Origin: Gnetum montanum | Lineage: Eukaryota > Streptophyta > Gnetopsida > Gnetales > Gnetaceae | Reading direction: 5' to 3' | DNA length: 22,379 nt | Assembly: GCA_015680685.1 (NCBI GenBank) | Contig: MNCI01027078.1 | Span: 161,570 to 183,948 of the forward strand | In this document: positions 1 through 10,581 of the stretch, one piece after another | Layout of the letters: the number at the start of each line of letters is the position of its first letter | How positions within the stretch are numbered: the stretch's first letter is position 1 | The notes under the pieces: model-generated | What the model was told of the DNA's origin: nothing | The model's database searches: none | Seen by the model: the letters and a program-made list of their open reading frames with translations, nothing else | Program-made: the position numbers and the translations under genes

Positions 1-265
1 TCTTTATTGCCGTACACAACTTGGGTTCAGGTTACAAGCTGCTCGAATAAAGAGCCGTTCACTCTAGGACTCCTACTGCGGGCACATGGGGAAAAATTCT
101 AACTCTGGAGTGATCAATCTGCCAGAGCTTCGCTACACTAGCCAGGATTGGGAAATGAAGGGAGTGCCGCCTCTTATTTATAGATATGGCGGTGGGATGC
201 GATATTGCGTACGCGATATCGCATGGGATGCGATATAGCATCCCAGTGCAAGTTGCGTCTCATCA
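1..265 (-). mobile_element. LTR fragment related to the nested minus-strand element
   Basis: The order of short landmarks matches the outer-terminal part of the LTRs at 4836-5662 and 9776-10621: TCTTTATTG at the start, an AATAAAG block, TATTTATAG at 175-183 (a CTATAAATA TATA box on the minus strand), then GATATC/GCGTAC palindromes, and an end in CTCATCA at 265. The overall sequence is clearly diverged from those LTRs, so it is a related subfamily and not the same insertion. The rest of the element lies outside the window. The 60-residue minus-strand frame at 59-241 lies inside the LTR and is not a gene. Confidence 0.6.
197..244. repeat. Two adjacent near-perfect palindromes in LTR U3
   Basis: Positions 197-224 form a 28-nt palindrome centred on GCGTACGC with a single mismatched pair. 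Positions 225-244 form a second, 20-nt palindrome, GGGATGCGATATAGCATCCC, also with one mismatched pair. Both lie between the LTR end and the minus-strand TATA box, the same place where the other LTRs of this group carry GATATC-rich inverted modules. Confidence 0.75.
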
Positions 266-829
266 CTTGTAATCTAAGTATGATAAAACTTAACAAAGGA
301 AACAAAGTTGAAATGCCAAATAATAGATACTTTAATACATGCTAACAAAAATAATTTAAAATATAAACTACAAATGTCCAAATAGAAAAAAAAGTTAAAT
401 AGTTTATTCATAATTAGATATTCATCAGAGATAGGTATATATTACTAGTAAAGCTTGGGGATCTTATTGGGATTTCATAACAGAATAAGGTTAAGGTCAC
501 TATCTTCTACTTGCCTCTGAAATCCCAAATACTGAAACACGTTCTAAGCTACAGAGGCAATTGTGACCAATTGTTCATGAAACCATGAGTTATGGTTGAC
601 TTGTGGTACTACAAACCATGAGTCATGGTGTTGCAAAACAGTGAAAAAATATTAAATGTGAATATCATGAGTGAATCATGGATACAAAACTATACACCTA
701 ATCATAACTTTAGAACTTGAGAATAAAAAATCTAGAAACTAGGAATGAGAAAACATAGACTTGAAAATAAAAAAACCCATAAACTTAAGAATGAATGAAC
801 TTTCCCAATTATACTATATCTAACATGGA
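266..829. other. AT-rich sequence without recognisable gene
   Basis: There are no frames of useful length and no RNA gene. Short direct echoes such as the repeated 'accatgagt(t/c)atgg' near 582 and 617 are visible. The stretch precedes a copia RNase H remnant and is probably decayed retroelement sequence, but I cannot assign it. Confidence 0.5.
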
Positions 830-1500
830 TCACTCAAATATTTATGTCCAATAATACTTGACCTATATTTTGCTACATCGTATCTATCTAGATTCATGTA
901 AGATCCAAGAGAGGTACATTTTAAAGGATTATTACATATATTAAGGTATGTAAAGTTAACTAAAATTCCAGATTAAATTTTGTTAAGGGTAATGAAATGT
1001 TTCATGCATACTCAAATGCTAATTGGAATGGAGATCAAAGTTATAGAAAATCTACTTTAGGGGAAATCATATTTCATGGTTCTAATCCTATATATTGAAA
1101 ATAAAAGAAGAAAAATTCTATTGATATATCGATATTTCAAGCCAAATTTATTTCCATGATAGAGTGTGTACAACATGCACTTTGATTGTAGAAGCTATTT
1201 GAGAAGCTTTGAAGTAAAGTTTCCAATTGATCTACTATGTGAGAATATAGAAATCATTATGTTATCAAAAGAGAATGCAGTTCAAAAGAAATCCAAACAT
1301 ATTAACATCAAATACTATTTTCCCAAGCAAGAAGCTAAGGTGGACATAATCAAGACAAATCATGCGGAGATAAGTAAATAGGATTAGTTGATCTCATGAC
1401 AAAATTCCTACAACCTTACAAATTTAAATTCTTTATCAAAAAGATTGGAATGACAAGGATAAATGAAGATGAAGATTCAAAAGTGAAGAAAAATCTCTAA
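830..1500 (+). pseudogene. Ty1/copia pol remnant (end of RT and RNase H)
   Basis: Translating across frameshifts recovers the copia landmark order. Near 880-960 there is 'SRFM.DPRE.HFKGLLHILRYVK', the segment before RNase H. Near 1000-1075 comes 'HAYSNANWNGDQSYRKSTLG', equivalent to the usual HAYSDADWAGD...RKSTSG. At 1150-1250 there is a 'RSYLRSFEVKFP' stretch, then 'LLCENIEIIMLSKE', then 'KSKHINIKYYF' at 1296-1330. The last corresponds to the conserved (R/K)TKHIDIRYHF motif. After 1390 the frame 'DLMTKFLQPYKFKFFIKK' matches the terminal ADI(F/L)TKPL...K region. Two acidic metal-binding positions read N instead of D, and there are several stops, so this is a dead copy. It is distinct from the element at 2130-12693, which has its own RNase H. 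Confidence 0.8.
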
Positions 1501-1504
1501 CATT

Positions 1505-1970
1505 GACTCTTAATTCCTTTGATTATCTCTTCTTTCATCTTGCATCAATAAGATTTAATCTTGGTTAGGTACCTAGGACCTTAGTTTCTGGCTCCTTGCT
1601 AAGTCATTAGCTTTGTGTTTTGTATCTTAAATCTAAGATTAGGGGTAAAGTGATAGTATATTATTCATAATTTTTTTATCTTCATTTTTTTTGAGTTATT
1701 ATTTGAGGTCACAATGGGACCACTACTAGTTATAGATCACTGTATTCCCCTTGGTGATTAGATAATAATTTGTTATTGGCATGTTTCTTCTAACATTATC
1801 CATGTAGTACATGGATCCCTCATAGGTTCTCTCTTTTTTTAAATAAAATATAATAATATAAATATAATAAATTTCTTTGAAAGAAGTTGTTAAACCTATG
1901 ATTAATTAAGTATCCCAATCAAGTGTTGCTTATCTTTGTTAGAGGTAAAATAAAGTATGTTTATGAAATT
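1505..1970 (+). mobile_element. LTR-like block A following the RNase H remnant
   Basis: This block lies immediately downstream of the copia RNase H end, where a 3' LTR is expected. It recurs at 14600-15085 with the same long run of landmarks: CCTTTGATTATCTCTTC, GTACCTAGGACCTT, CTCCTTGCTAAGTCATTAG, TCCCTCATAGGTTCTCTC and TTGCTTATCTTTGTTAGAGG. The outer ends are approximate because the two copies diverge gradually and I could not fix clean TG/CA termini. Confidence 0.6.
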
Positions 1971-2148
1971 AAGCTTCTTCTATGTATGGATGGGACTTAT
2001 GATTAATGATTTTGTTGTGTGATGTCTATGTGCTATGTAAGAAAAAGTAAGACAAAGGCTTTTCAAATTAGTTTTTCCACATCAGCTTCTTCTCTATATG
2101 GATGGGACTTGAGTGTAACAATTTTGTTGTGTAATGCATATGTGCTTT
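1971..2148. repeat. Imperfect direct duplication, offset 112 bp
   Basis: The stretch from 1972 (AGCTTCTTCTATGTATGGAT...) to about 2036 recurs from 2084 to about 2148 with substitutions. Both copies continue through TTTTGTTGTGT and TATGTGCT. The second copy runs across the inferred start of the copia 5' LTR at 2130. Confidence 0.65.
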
Positions 2149-2614
2149 GTTGCTTAATTTAAGGAAAAACCTATTTGCTACATGTAATGTTTATGCCCTA
2201 ACAAACCTACAAAAATGATTCTCCTACCACTGTGAAATGTAATATTATATTTTATTTTGTTCTTATTCCTTCCACCATCTGCATTTAGCTTGTAAAATCA
2301 CTATATAAGTGGTGGGTTGAGGATGGGGAAACACTAAATTTTGCATCAAGGATCAAGTTACATTAACTGATCAAGTGAGAAAGAAAGCAAGTCTTTCATT
2401 ATTCAAGATCTCTTACCATTGAATGTGTTCTCTTATAATGCTTGATCAACATTAAGACTTGCTATGAGTTGGAGCCATTGTTGGAGTTTTCGTATGCTTT
2501 CCCCATTATAATTCTTTTGTTATTGATGCATTTCTTCTAATTTCATGATCAAATTCCTACTTTTGTTGCTTGATGTTAATTGATCATTTTGCTTAATTGA
2601 CATGTAAATTAACA
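2130..2614 (+). mobile_element. 5' LTR of the copia element
   Basis: It aligns along its length with 12216-12693. Shared blocks include ATGATTCTCCTACCA, CATTTAGCTTGTAAAATCAC, CTATATAAG (2301-2309, a TATA box), GTTGAGGATGG, GTCTTTCATTATTCAAGA, CATTGAATGTGTTCTCTT and the end GTAAATTAACA. It starts TGTA and ends AACA. The many substitutions and small indels between the two LTRs indicate an old insertion. Confidence 0.8.
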
Positions 2615-2617
2615 AAT

Positions 2618-2630
2618 TGGTATTGAAGAT
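2618..2630 (+). other. Primer-binding-site relic (initiator Met tRNA type)
   Basis: TGGTATTGAAGAT sits three bases after the 5' LTR end. It resembles TGGTATCAGAGC, the common plant copia primer-binding site complementary to the 3' end of tRNA-iMet, with later substitutions. Its position supports the LTR boundary at 2614. Confidence 0.65.
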
Positions 2631-2699
2631 AAGTTGATTTGAATACTAGGGCTCTTATCTCATTAAGCGTATTATGTTCTAAACATATCTAGGAGCCAT

Positions 2700-3425
2700 T
2701 CTAAATTGGTAGCAACTATGATTTCATGAAGCCCCAAATGGAAGATCATTTGGTTAAAAAGAAGAAAGATGCATGCATAATCAAAATTAAGCCTCCAAAT
2801 ATGAAAGAAGAAGAGGGGGCTCATTTGGACTGGTTGGATCTTAGTACAATATGGAGAGATATTATGAAACCTATTCTTATAAATTTAAAAATTAAATAGA
2901 CTACAAAGGGTCTATAGGATGGTGTTGGTAGAATTTATTAATCAAATTCTCATTCAAATAAATTACATCTTAGAAGATAGTTATTCTTGTTAAATATGTT
3001 TGATAATTCAAGTATTACTTCTCATCTCACTGCCTTTAATACCATTGTAAGTCAATTGCTATCAATACATAGTAATATAGAAAAGAAGGATCAATGTATT
3101 GCTTTGTTACAATCTCTTCCTAAATCATGGAATAATATTACTCAAAATATTATTAGCAATAGTGCATCATTAAAATTTGATGAACTTGTAGGAAGGTTGA
3201 TAACAAAAGAACTTTGTAGAATGAGTTCAAAGCCAATATTTCTTAAGAGATTGGTTGATAAGGGACTTGGTAAACAACACTTCAATAAATCCTCTAGTAA
3301 AAATAATACTAAATTCAAGAGAGTTGTAGATGATGCTTCTAGGAAATCTCCAATGATTGGAGCTTTGGGAAGCATGATCACTTGAAAAAGGACTATAAAT
3401 TTCTAAAGAAGAAGAACAAAGAGGC
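2700..3425 (+). pseudogene. copia gag (UBN2-type) with ruined zinc knuckle
   Basis: A gag-like frame begins near 2725 ('NFMKPQMEDHLVKKKKDA') and runs with stops to an open 132-codon stretch at 2987-3385. In that stretch 'SITSHLTAFNTIVSQLLSI' followed by 'CIALLQSLPKSWNNI' matches the conserved gag core of copia elements (ITEHLNAFN...LLCSLPDSW). Downstream, a +1 shift at about 3350 leads to 'WSFGKHDHLKKDYKFLKKKN' (3357-3416). This is the CCHC zinc knuckle, normally CWNCGKxGHxKxDC, in which the cysteine positions are replaced while G, K, H and the KKD stretch remain. Gag would form the virus-like particle, and this copy is inactive. Confidence 0.85.
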
Positions 3426-3830
3426 TAGATCTTGTTCTAGGAAAGATGTTGATGATCAACTTCTAGACTTGTGTGCTATCACAACTAGAGGTAATCCTAA
3501 TTATAATTGTTGCCATATTGATTTAGGTGCTTCATATGGCTTTACTCCTAGAAGAGAATGGTTTTCTGAATACCATGAAGTTATGTCCTCTCTTTTTTTC
3601 ATAACAATTATGAAACTTATGTTGTTAAGGGCTATTTTAAAGTAAAGTTGTTATATAATGGGAAAATAATAGTAATTACCAAGGTGTTTCATGTCCTATA
3701 CATCACCAAAAATTTTCTAGCTATGGTTGATTTTGATGATTTTCATTTATTTATAATATTTGGAAATATAAAATGTAGAGTATTTTAGGGAAAATCAATC
3801 ATAGCTATAGGATTTAGAGAAAGTAGTGGA
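3426..3830 (+). pseudogene. copia aspartic protease and pre-integrase region
   Basis: In the open frame 3382-3645 the segment 'HIDLGASYGFTPRREWFSEY' (about 3516-3575) corresponds to the copia protease active site DSGAS.H.TP.REWF. The catalytic triplet reads D-L-G instead of D-S-G, and the His after GAS has been replaced. Further on, 'VFHVLYITKNFLAMVDFDDF' (about 3685-3745) resembles the VLYVP...NLISVSKLD segment that precedes GAG-pre-integrase. The frame is broken after 3645. Confidence 0.75.
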
Positions 3831-4300
3831 TAGTTAATTTTGTTCAAATGAATTTGAAAGATTTTGTAAGAGTGATTACATTTTTAAATAGATGAGGATT
3901 CCACACATTCCATAGCAAAATGGAGTTATAGAAAGAATGAATAGAATGCTTTTGGAATGAGCTTGGTGCATGCTCAATGATGCTAGTCTTAAAATAAAAC
4001 TTCGGGCAGAAGTTGTGACGACAACTTGTTACTTAATTAATAGAATGTTCTTATCATCATTGAATGGTATAATCCCATAAGAAATATGGTTTAGTAAGAA
4101 ACTTTCTTTGGATCATTTGAGAGTATTTGGGAGTATCATGTACCAAAAGAATGTAGTTCTAAATTAGATTATAAATGTAATAAATGTATTTTTCTTGGAT
4201 ATGGACATGGTGTAAAAGGATAACCTATGGAATCCCAATACTAATAGAATCATGTAGATAAAGGATGTGATATTTATGGAATCATTTCAACCTAATATGA
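3831..4300 (+). pseudogene. copia integrase remnant
   Basis: Recognisable blocks run in order: a residue of the LRSDNGGEF...FC stretch (about 3840-3880), 'QNGVIERMNRMLLE' (3919-3960, the PQQNGVAERKNRTLLE motif that includes the third catalytic acidic residue), 'CMLNDASLKIKLRAEVVTTT', 'CYLINRMFLSSLNG', 'EIWFSKKLSLDHLRVFGS' (about 4080-4135) and then the CIFLGYG.GVKGY region (4180-4225). These are hallmark integrase-core to C-terminal sequences of Ty1/copia. In-frame stops occur at the PHIPQQ and LLEMA positions. The N-terminal zinc-binding HHCC part is missing or unrecognisable. Confidence 0.88.
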
Positions 4301-4479
4301 TTAAAGAAAAGGTTCCAAAAAAATCTCATTATGATATTGACTAGGATTCAACTACCAAACAAGTTGATGATAAAACTAATAGAGGGGAAGATCCACCTCA
4401 AGAAGAAGGTCAACCACTAAGAAGGTTAAATCAAGTAACATGACCACATCAACATTTAGATTTATATGTTTTAAGTATT

Positions 4480-4835
4480 AGTGATGCTTCCCAATCCTAT
4501 CAAGAAGCTTATAATTCAAAAGTTAGAAAAGCTTGGAAAATAGCCATGGATGAGGAAATGAAATTACTAATGAAAAAAAATATATAGAAACTTATTGAAC
4601 TTCCCCATAGAATAAAACTAATTAATTGTAGGTGGCTCTTTAGGATAAAAGAAGTAGAAGTTCATATGGCTAGGCTAGTAGCAAAGGGATACTCTAGGAG
4701 GAAGGTATTGATTATGAATAAGTATTTATACTAGTGGTAAAGCTAACCTCTATAAGGTTGTTATTATGTTTTGTTGTTGCTTTACATATTAAGATTGATT
4801 AAATGGATTTCAAGATTGCTTTTCTTCATGGAAAT
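4480..4835 (+). pseudogene. copia reverse transcriptase, 5' half
   Basis: The frame 'EAYNSKVRKAWKIAMDEEMK' (about 4500-4560) matches the start of the RVT_2 domain. It is followed by 'KLIELPHRIKLINCRWLFRIKE' and 'ARLVAKGYSR' (4630-4695), the KARLVAKGY(S/T)Q motif. 'KWISRLLFF' near 4800-4830 is the DVKTAFLHG region read through a shift. The reading then stops at 4835, where the nested element begins. It resumes at 10622 with 'NLDEEICM.QPKGYEVKGK', showing that the split lies in the FLHG(N/D)L(E/D)EEIYM motif. Confidence 0.88.
4831..4835. repeat. Target site duplication, left copy (GAAAT)
   Basis: GAAAT directly precedes TGATGAG, the LTR start. GAAAC (10622-10626) directly follows the other LTR end, TTCATTA. 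The one-base difference is consistent with age. Joining the flanks restores the copia reading FLHGN-LDEEI. Confidence 0.7.
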
Positions 4836-5662
4836 TGATGAGTGATGAGGTACCCCTACACTCAACCATATGAATATGAGTGTTCACGCATGATCTGATC
4901 AAACTCCACAGATGGGCTAGTTGTGGTATCTAGATAGTTACACATTGATCATAGTTCATTGTCTTCCCATCTAGACTAGTATTTGCTTTGTCATGTATGG
5001 TTTATTCTAGAGTGAGGTGTATGATATGACTTCTAAACTAGTGCTACTCCTAGAGGCAATGAAAAATAACTTTGTTTTAAGCTAAGAGGGAGTGGGAGAA
5101 GAGAATCTAAGCTAGCCTAAGTGTGATGAGCATCCATCCTTAATCATATGTATACATCTTGGACCTCATGTACTACTTCTAGGATTACCAAGTGTATATT
5201 ACTTGAGCACTCCTAGATACGCTACTAGGTTACCAAGTAGTCACACTTGAATGCTCCTAATTAAGTCGTACTCATTATGCGTTTAATAACAGGGATAGTA
5301 AAGGAAGGCAAAGAAACATTAATTAAGAAAGCAATAAATAAAAATAGAAATTAAGCAATTAAAACTAAGTGAATGTTGCAATGATGAAGTAATCTTGATC
5401 TTTATTGCTGGTCATGTACGTGTCCAAGTACGTCACATCCAAATAAAGGTTCTGTACAATTACAATCATCACATTGTGGACATGCACTAGGGAAATGATT
5501 GAGAGGAACTAAAAATGAACAAAAAGGACTCTACTCTAACACTAACTTACTTCTCCTTCCTATGTGCCCAAACGCGTATTTATAGGCTTACATAAGGGTC
5601 ACGGTATCGCGTACCCAATATCAAGGGTTCAATATTGGAGCCTAACAAATCATGGTTCATCA
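4836..5662 (-). mobile_element. Left LTR (3' LTR) of the nested element
   Basis: It aligns with 9776-10621 over blocks such as CAGATGGGCTAGTTGT, GACTTCTAAACTAGTGCTAC, GCTAAGAGGGAGTGGGAGAA, TACTACTTCTAGGATTACCA, TAATTAAGAAAG and CTCTACTCTAACACTAACTTAC. It contains TATTTATAG at 5577-5585, read as CTATAAATA on the minus strand, and TTTATT at 5400-5405, giving AATAAA on the minus strand downstream of that TATA box. The minus-strand sequence just before it ends in ATGGGGATA, a weak polypurine tract. Confidence 0.85.
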
Positions 5663-6276
5663 TATCCCCATGACTACATGAAAACTCATCCTCGAGTCGA
5701 ATAAAATGAGAACAAGCCTAATTGATTACATAGTGGATAGGTATGGGATTATTGACTAACTAGAAATTTATTCATGTTGCAGTGGAGAATTGAAAAAAAA
5801 ATGGAACATAGACATAGAATTACAAAATTTATTGGAACTCATGTGGTTCCCAATGGTGGTGGCTCCTCCATGGGTGCCTTTCCTTTGTCCTGTGCTCTAG
5901 GATTATGAAATTGATACCATTGAAGAAGCACCTAGCATTTCTCCTCTTCTATCTAAGGATTATGAGCCGTCCATGCTGATGTTCCAATGTTGGATGGAAT
6001 TGGCACTGCCCATGCACACAGTAATTGCGAGAACACTTGATTGGCCTTGACATGCCATTCTGCAAATAGCCATCATTCCTCTTCATAGGCTCAAGCCTTA
6101 ACCTCTCCACCTTTTTCTTGGTTAGATTGTGCAGTGACAGGAGTTCCTTGATGGATGCTAAATGATTGTGCCTCTTACTCTACATGTTCTACATGAGGTC
6201 CTTGGCCTCTGCCTTTCCTTGGGCATTCAGTTGTACCTTGAGAAGGTCCTTCTTGTTGTCCTCTTTTAGGGGCCAT
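5663..6276 (-). pseudogene. Short unidentified frame of the nested element (starts MAPKRGQQ)
   Basis: Reading the minus strand from an ATG at 6276 gives MAPKRGQQEGPSQGTT followed by a Gly/Arg/Lys-rich stretch and a stop after 33 residues (6175). Past that stop the same and neighbouring frames remain protein-like, for example 'LTKKKVERLRLEPMKRND' around 6070-6120, before decaying towards the left LTR. The basic, Gly/Gln-rich start resembles the N-terminus of a nucleic-acid-binding retroelement protein, but I do not recognise a family. It could be a second ORF of the element or a captured fragment. Confidence 0.4.
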
Positions 6277-7679
6277 CTATAATCACACAAAGATCAATTG
6301 TTAGTAAAGTTATTGAAAGAAGTTCAATTATTTCATACCTTACTCATTGCCTTTAATAAATGTTGAATTCTTTACTTAGTGTGATTTTAGAGTTAGAAAT
6401 TTTTTTTCAAGGAAGTTGTCCTAAAAGTTTAATGTTGGACCTGATTTGTTTAGGTGACACATAAAAGGACACGTAATGGTTTTGAGGAAAATTTGATAAA
6501 ATGATGACAAAGGAAAGAATAGATTTGGCAATGAAGTACTCGGAGGGTATAAAATGATGTGGTGGTGTGCAACAAGTACAAATTACAAAAATCATGCAAG
6601 TGGGTCCTCCCCAAAGCAGGTTCCTACCTATCATGCCCTCACATAACTACACCTTAAAATGTTCGTAGGCACCAAAAGGGGTAAATGTAATCCACACCAG
6701 TTCCAAAAAACACATACATGTAGATACCATTATTATGAGATATGAATTCAATGCTACACAAGACACGAGTCACAAATACATGAACAACAAGATGGGATGA
6801 ATTGTAGAAGGGATTTTAGAGATTGGGACATGAGGTAATTGACCTAGGGCACAATGAATCCTAAGTGTAGGGCATAATTAATGTGTCATTATCCTATTGC
6901 ACCAAAATCAGGACCAAGTCCATTCCTTTGATCAGTGAAATCGCATTGTTTCATCCAATGATGTACAACCATAAGAGCATCATCACAGTAAGGCATATGA
7001 TCACTTGGCATTCTGTCCAAGGGAGGAGTAATTTGGAATTTCTCTACATCATTTCTCTCTTTCTTTCTTTTTATTTTTTTTATTTTTATTTTTAATTAAT
7101 TTTTAGCCACTTTGACACTTTGTTCTTCCCAATAGTGAACCGAAGAAGCTACCAACCATCAGGCATGGGTGCATGTCTTTCTAGTGGAACCTCCTGAACA
7201 ACATTGAGTATCTTTATTACTCTTACTTCCATTTTTCGGTAGATCTACAAGGATCTTAGTATAACCAGGCTACATGATAACTATGATAGATGTCACCAAA
7301 GAGAATCCACAAGTCCCCTTGATGTCACACCCTGACCATTCCCTCTTAGTCCATCATTTTTTACTCTAGGCATAATAAGCACAAAATTGTTTTAACTTTT
7401 TATGATGACAAGAATATCATCATACCCAAAGTAGAACCTATTATTAATAGAATGGTTGGGTGGATGTGGTGGGCTCACTGTCCAAATAATTAGTCACCCA
7501 AGACTTGATAACATAGAATAACACCTCAACCAATGAGTCACATGAGTGTTTCATTTATAGGTGAGATTACCCATAAAAAGATAAAATAATAAATAAAAAT
7601 ATGAAACAACCAATAAAAAGATAAAACAAAAAATTGTAAAATTAAAGAAAAGAGAAAACATTTATTAATTCTTTTTGTT
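6277..7679. other. Internal region of the nested element without recognisable coding content
   Basis: This is where pol would be expected on the minus strand after gag, but neither strand shows reverse transcriptase, integrase or RNase H motifs. A T-rich tract lies at about 7053-7105. Frames at 6407-6634 (minus) and 6883-7095 (plus) have no recognisable features and I treat them as chance. Confidence 0.6.
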
Positions 7680-9691
7680 AGAATGGGGGATATCCCTCAT
7701 AACTAAACTTTTGATCATAACGAGAATTAATATATGGAAGGTTTGGATCCATGCATTTCGAAAATATTGAGACCTAGTCATATCCAAACCACTGGGTGCC
7801 TTTTGATGTGGTGGTTGGAATGTACTCAAATTGGGGTGCACACACAGTATTAAAGTTGACATAGTCAGGCAAGTTAGGAGATGTGGTTAATTGATATGGA
7901 GTTGACCCACTATGACACCCTTGACTGTAAGATGGTATGTGAGGATCAATATGTCTCCCTATGTGGCTATATTCATTGGATTGCATGATTGTTGGAGTAT
8001 GGATTGGTGGCTCTGATAAAGTAACAGGAGGTGTTGAGTTCGAGGAGAAAGATGCACCAAAGTGTTGAACTTGTGCTAAGTGGGAGGATGCAATGGTCTC
8101 AAAACTATGCTATCCCTTTCTACAATCATGTCTAAAGAAGGGATGTCTTCGACATTGTGGAGGATTCCCACTGCGATTGATAGTAGCAACATAAGTAACA
8201 TTTGTGGATTGGTGCTATGGTGCAAAACCTTTTGGTACTATTGGTGGTGATGTAGAAGGAGGTGAAGGGTGAGAATATTGAGAGTAGGGAGAAGTATAAG
8301 GAACATGAGGTGGTGATCTTGTTGGAAAGGACATAGGCTGACAGTACTTGGGAGAATAATAACAATGTGGTAAGATAGAAGATGTTGACCTAGTTGGGGA
8401 AATAGGATGTTGAACTTGATAAGTGCTTAGGTTCAGATGATATGAAGGGTGTAACTAGTTTGAGGGTGGCCTCCCCCATGACTAGGATTTTTTCCACTAT
8501 GATTGAACACAGTATTTTTGTACGAACTCTAGATGTAACATTCTTTCCCAATGATCATGTAAATGTGACAAGATTTAGCATTGACCTTTAGGGTGATTGT
8601 ATAGACAAACATTACATTGATATGTATGATTCGCAGTTGAGTTCTTATTCTCTTCAACCCTTCTTTCCAATTGTCTAAGGGTGTTCTATCGTGCTTCCTG
8701 GTTCATCATGGTTCTACATCTAATAGTGTTGGCTTATTCTCCACATTTTTCATGTATCCATTCTATCATATTATTGATATTTGCTTTAATTTCATTTAGT
8801 GATCATAGTATTGGCAAAGATGATTCCACCTCCTTGAGGTGAGTTGATTTCTCCTCTTCATGATCATGGACCTTTGCTAATTCAAGATTTTGGTCCCATT
8901 GAGAGCTTTCAACATTCTCCCATCTAGCTAACTCTCCTTCTTCTTTTGCTACCTGATTAATAAGCTTTTGGAGTTGGTTGGTTCGTAGCTCATATAGTTG
9001 ACCTCAAGAATACATCCCTAGGGTCTCCCTTGTTTCATTACGGAGCCCATCCATGATGTGATACATTAGCCTTTCCTCGAAGAATCCATGGCCTAGGCAG
9101 TTGTTTAACAATGCATAATATCTTTCTAAGGCCATGTCCAAGGGTTCATGTTGTGCTTGTTCTCATTCTTCGATTTGTTTCCTCAAGGCTAACTCTTTTT
9201 CATAGGTTTGATATCTTTTATTGAAGATTTCTACCATTGTCTACCAATGTCAAATTGATTTTGGTCATAAGGACCTATACCATACTTTTGCTTGGCCAAT
9301 GAGTATCGTAGGAAAGAGCTTAAGTTCTTGCCACCCATTATCAATATTATTCCATACACAGGCATCATAAAAGGCTTGTAAATGATGTTGCGGATCTACA
9401 TCATAGCCTCCTGAAAATTTGAAAAAGACAACTTTCCTTACGATGCCTATGGAATATTTGAACAACCTCTTGTATATGTGTTAGGCTCTTAGTGGCCAGT
9501 AGGGGTTCATCATCACTAGGTAGGTTATGAATTTATGAGTTGGGACAATTTTGTCTTTGTTAAAGTACATAGGAGACCCCTACATTAGATTGAGTACTCC
9601 AAACTTCATCTTCATCATCATATAATTTTTTGATTCTCCAATGAATTACCTTACTAGTTGTTGCATTGGCATAGTCTTGTGAGAGAGACAT
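7680..9691 (-). pseudogene. Gypsy-type gag of the nested element
   Basis: A minus-strand ATG at 9691 gives MSLSQDYANATTSKVI... with a stop after 43 residues. The core is clear at 9465-9265: 'FSGGYDVDPQHHLQAFYDA', 'CVWNNIDNGWQELKLFP' and 'LIGQAKVWYRSL'. These match the Retrotrans_gag pattern (F.G...DP..HL..F...C......LKLFP..L.G.A..WY.SL). Further along, near 8620-8580, 'CNVCLYNHPKGQC' resembles a CCHC knuckle with one residue missing in the spacer. A long Pro/Ser/Tyr/Gln-rich tail follows through 8365-7774 ('PPHVPYTSPYSQYSHPSPP'-like). Several stops and shifts interrupt it. Gag assembles the particle and binds RNA. The frame at 7774-7986 belongs to this tail. Confidence 0.78.
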
Positions 9692-9782
9692 TGTTGTGAA
9701 CCATGTATGACTTAATTAAAATTAATTTCTTTTCTAAGAAATATATCATGAATACTTTGTTACAGTGATCTTATATGATGTA

Positions 9783-9834
9783 NGCATGAATGCTCGTATT
9801 TGTATGGTTGAGTGTAGAGGTACCTCACCACTCN
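9783..9834. other. N-flanked inverted segment (probable assembly artefact)
   Basis: Bases 9784-9833 are the reverse complement of what the LTR should read here. They contain the inverse of the sequence continuing at 9835-9869, plus the inverse of the LTR start (compare 4840-4856). An N lies at each junction. Confidence 0.8.
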
Positions 9835-10527
9835 CTACACTCAACCATACAAATACGAGCATTCATGTGACAATCTGGTTGAACTTTGCAGATGGGCTAG
9901 TTGTAGTATCTAGATACTTACACATTGATTGCAATTCGCTATCTTCCCACCTAGACTAGTATTTTCTTCATCACATATGATTTAGTCCAAAGTGAGGTGT
10001 ATGATATGACTTCTAAACTAGTGCTACTCCTAGAGGCAATGGAAAATAATTTTGTTTTAAGCTAAGAGGGAGTGGGAGAAGAGAATCTAAGCTAGCCTAA
10101 GTGCAATGAGCATTCATCCTTAATCATCCGTACACATCTTGGACCTCGTGTACTACTTCTAGGATTACCAAGTGCATGTTACTTAAGCACTCATAGATAC
10201 ACTACTGGGATATCAAGTAGTCACACNAGAAGGTAAAGAAACATTAATTAAGAAAGAAATAAATAACAATAGTAATTAAGCAATTAAAACTAAGTGAATG
10301 TTGCAATCATGAAGTAATCTCGATCTTTATTGCCGATCATGTGTGTGTCCAAGTATGTCACACTCAAATAAAGGTTCCGTACAATTACAATCATCACACT
10401 ATGGGCATGCATTGGGGAAAGGATTGAGAGTTACTAAAAATGAAAAAAAAGGACTCTACTCTAACACTAACTTACTTCCCCTTCCTATGCACCCAAATGT
10501 ATATTTATAGGCTTACATAGAAATCAT

Positions 10528-10581
10528 GATATCGTGTATCCAATATTGTTGCCTAGGCTACAATATCATGTACCTGATATC
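10528..10581. repeat. 54-nt imperfect palindrome in LTR U3
   Basis: Both ends are GATATC. The inner arms are ATATTGT (10543-10549) and ACAATAT around a GCCTAGGC core. The left LTR lacks the central part and has a single GTATCGCGTACCCAATATC block instead. Confidence 0.75.

Noticed and set aside
59-241. 60-residue minus-strand frame
   Set aside because: It lies inside an LTR fragment and spans its palindromes, with no protein features.
6407-7095. 75-residue minus and 70-residue plus frames in the nested element
   Set aside because: No similarity to pol or any domain I know, and composition matches the surrounding non-coding sequence.
9784-9869. Long perfect hairpin as a possible miRNA precursor
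   Set aside because: The perfect pairing comes from an inverted segment bounded by N characters, most simply an assembly error.
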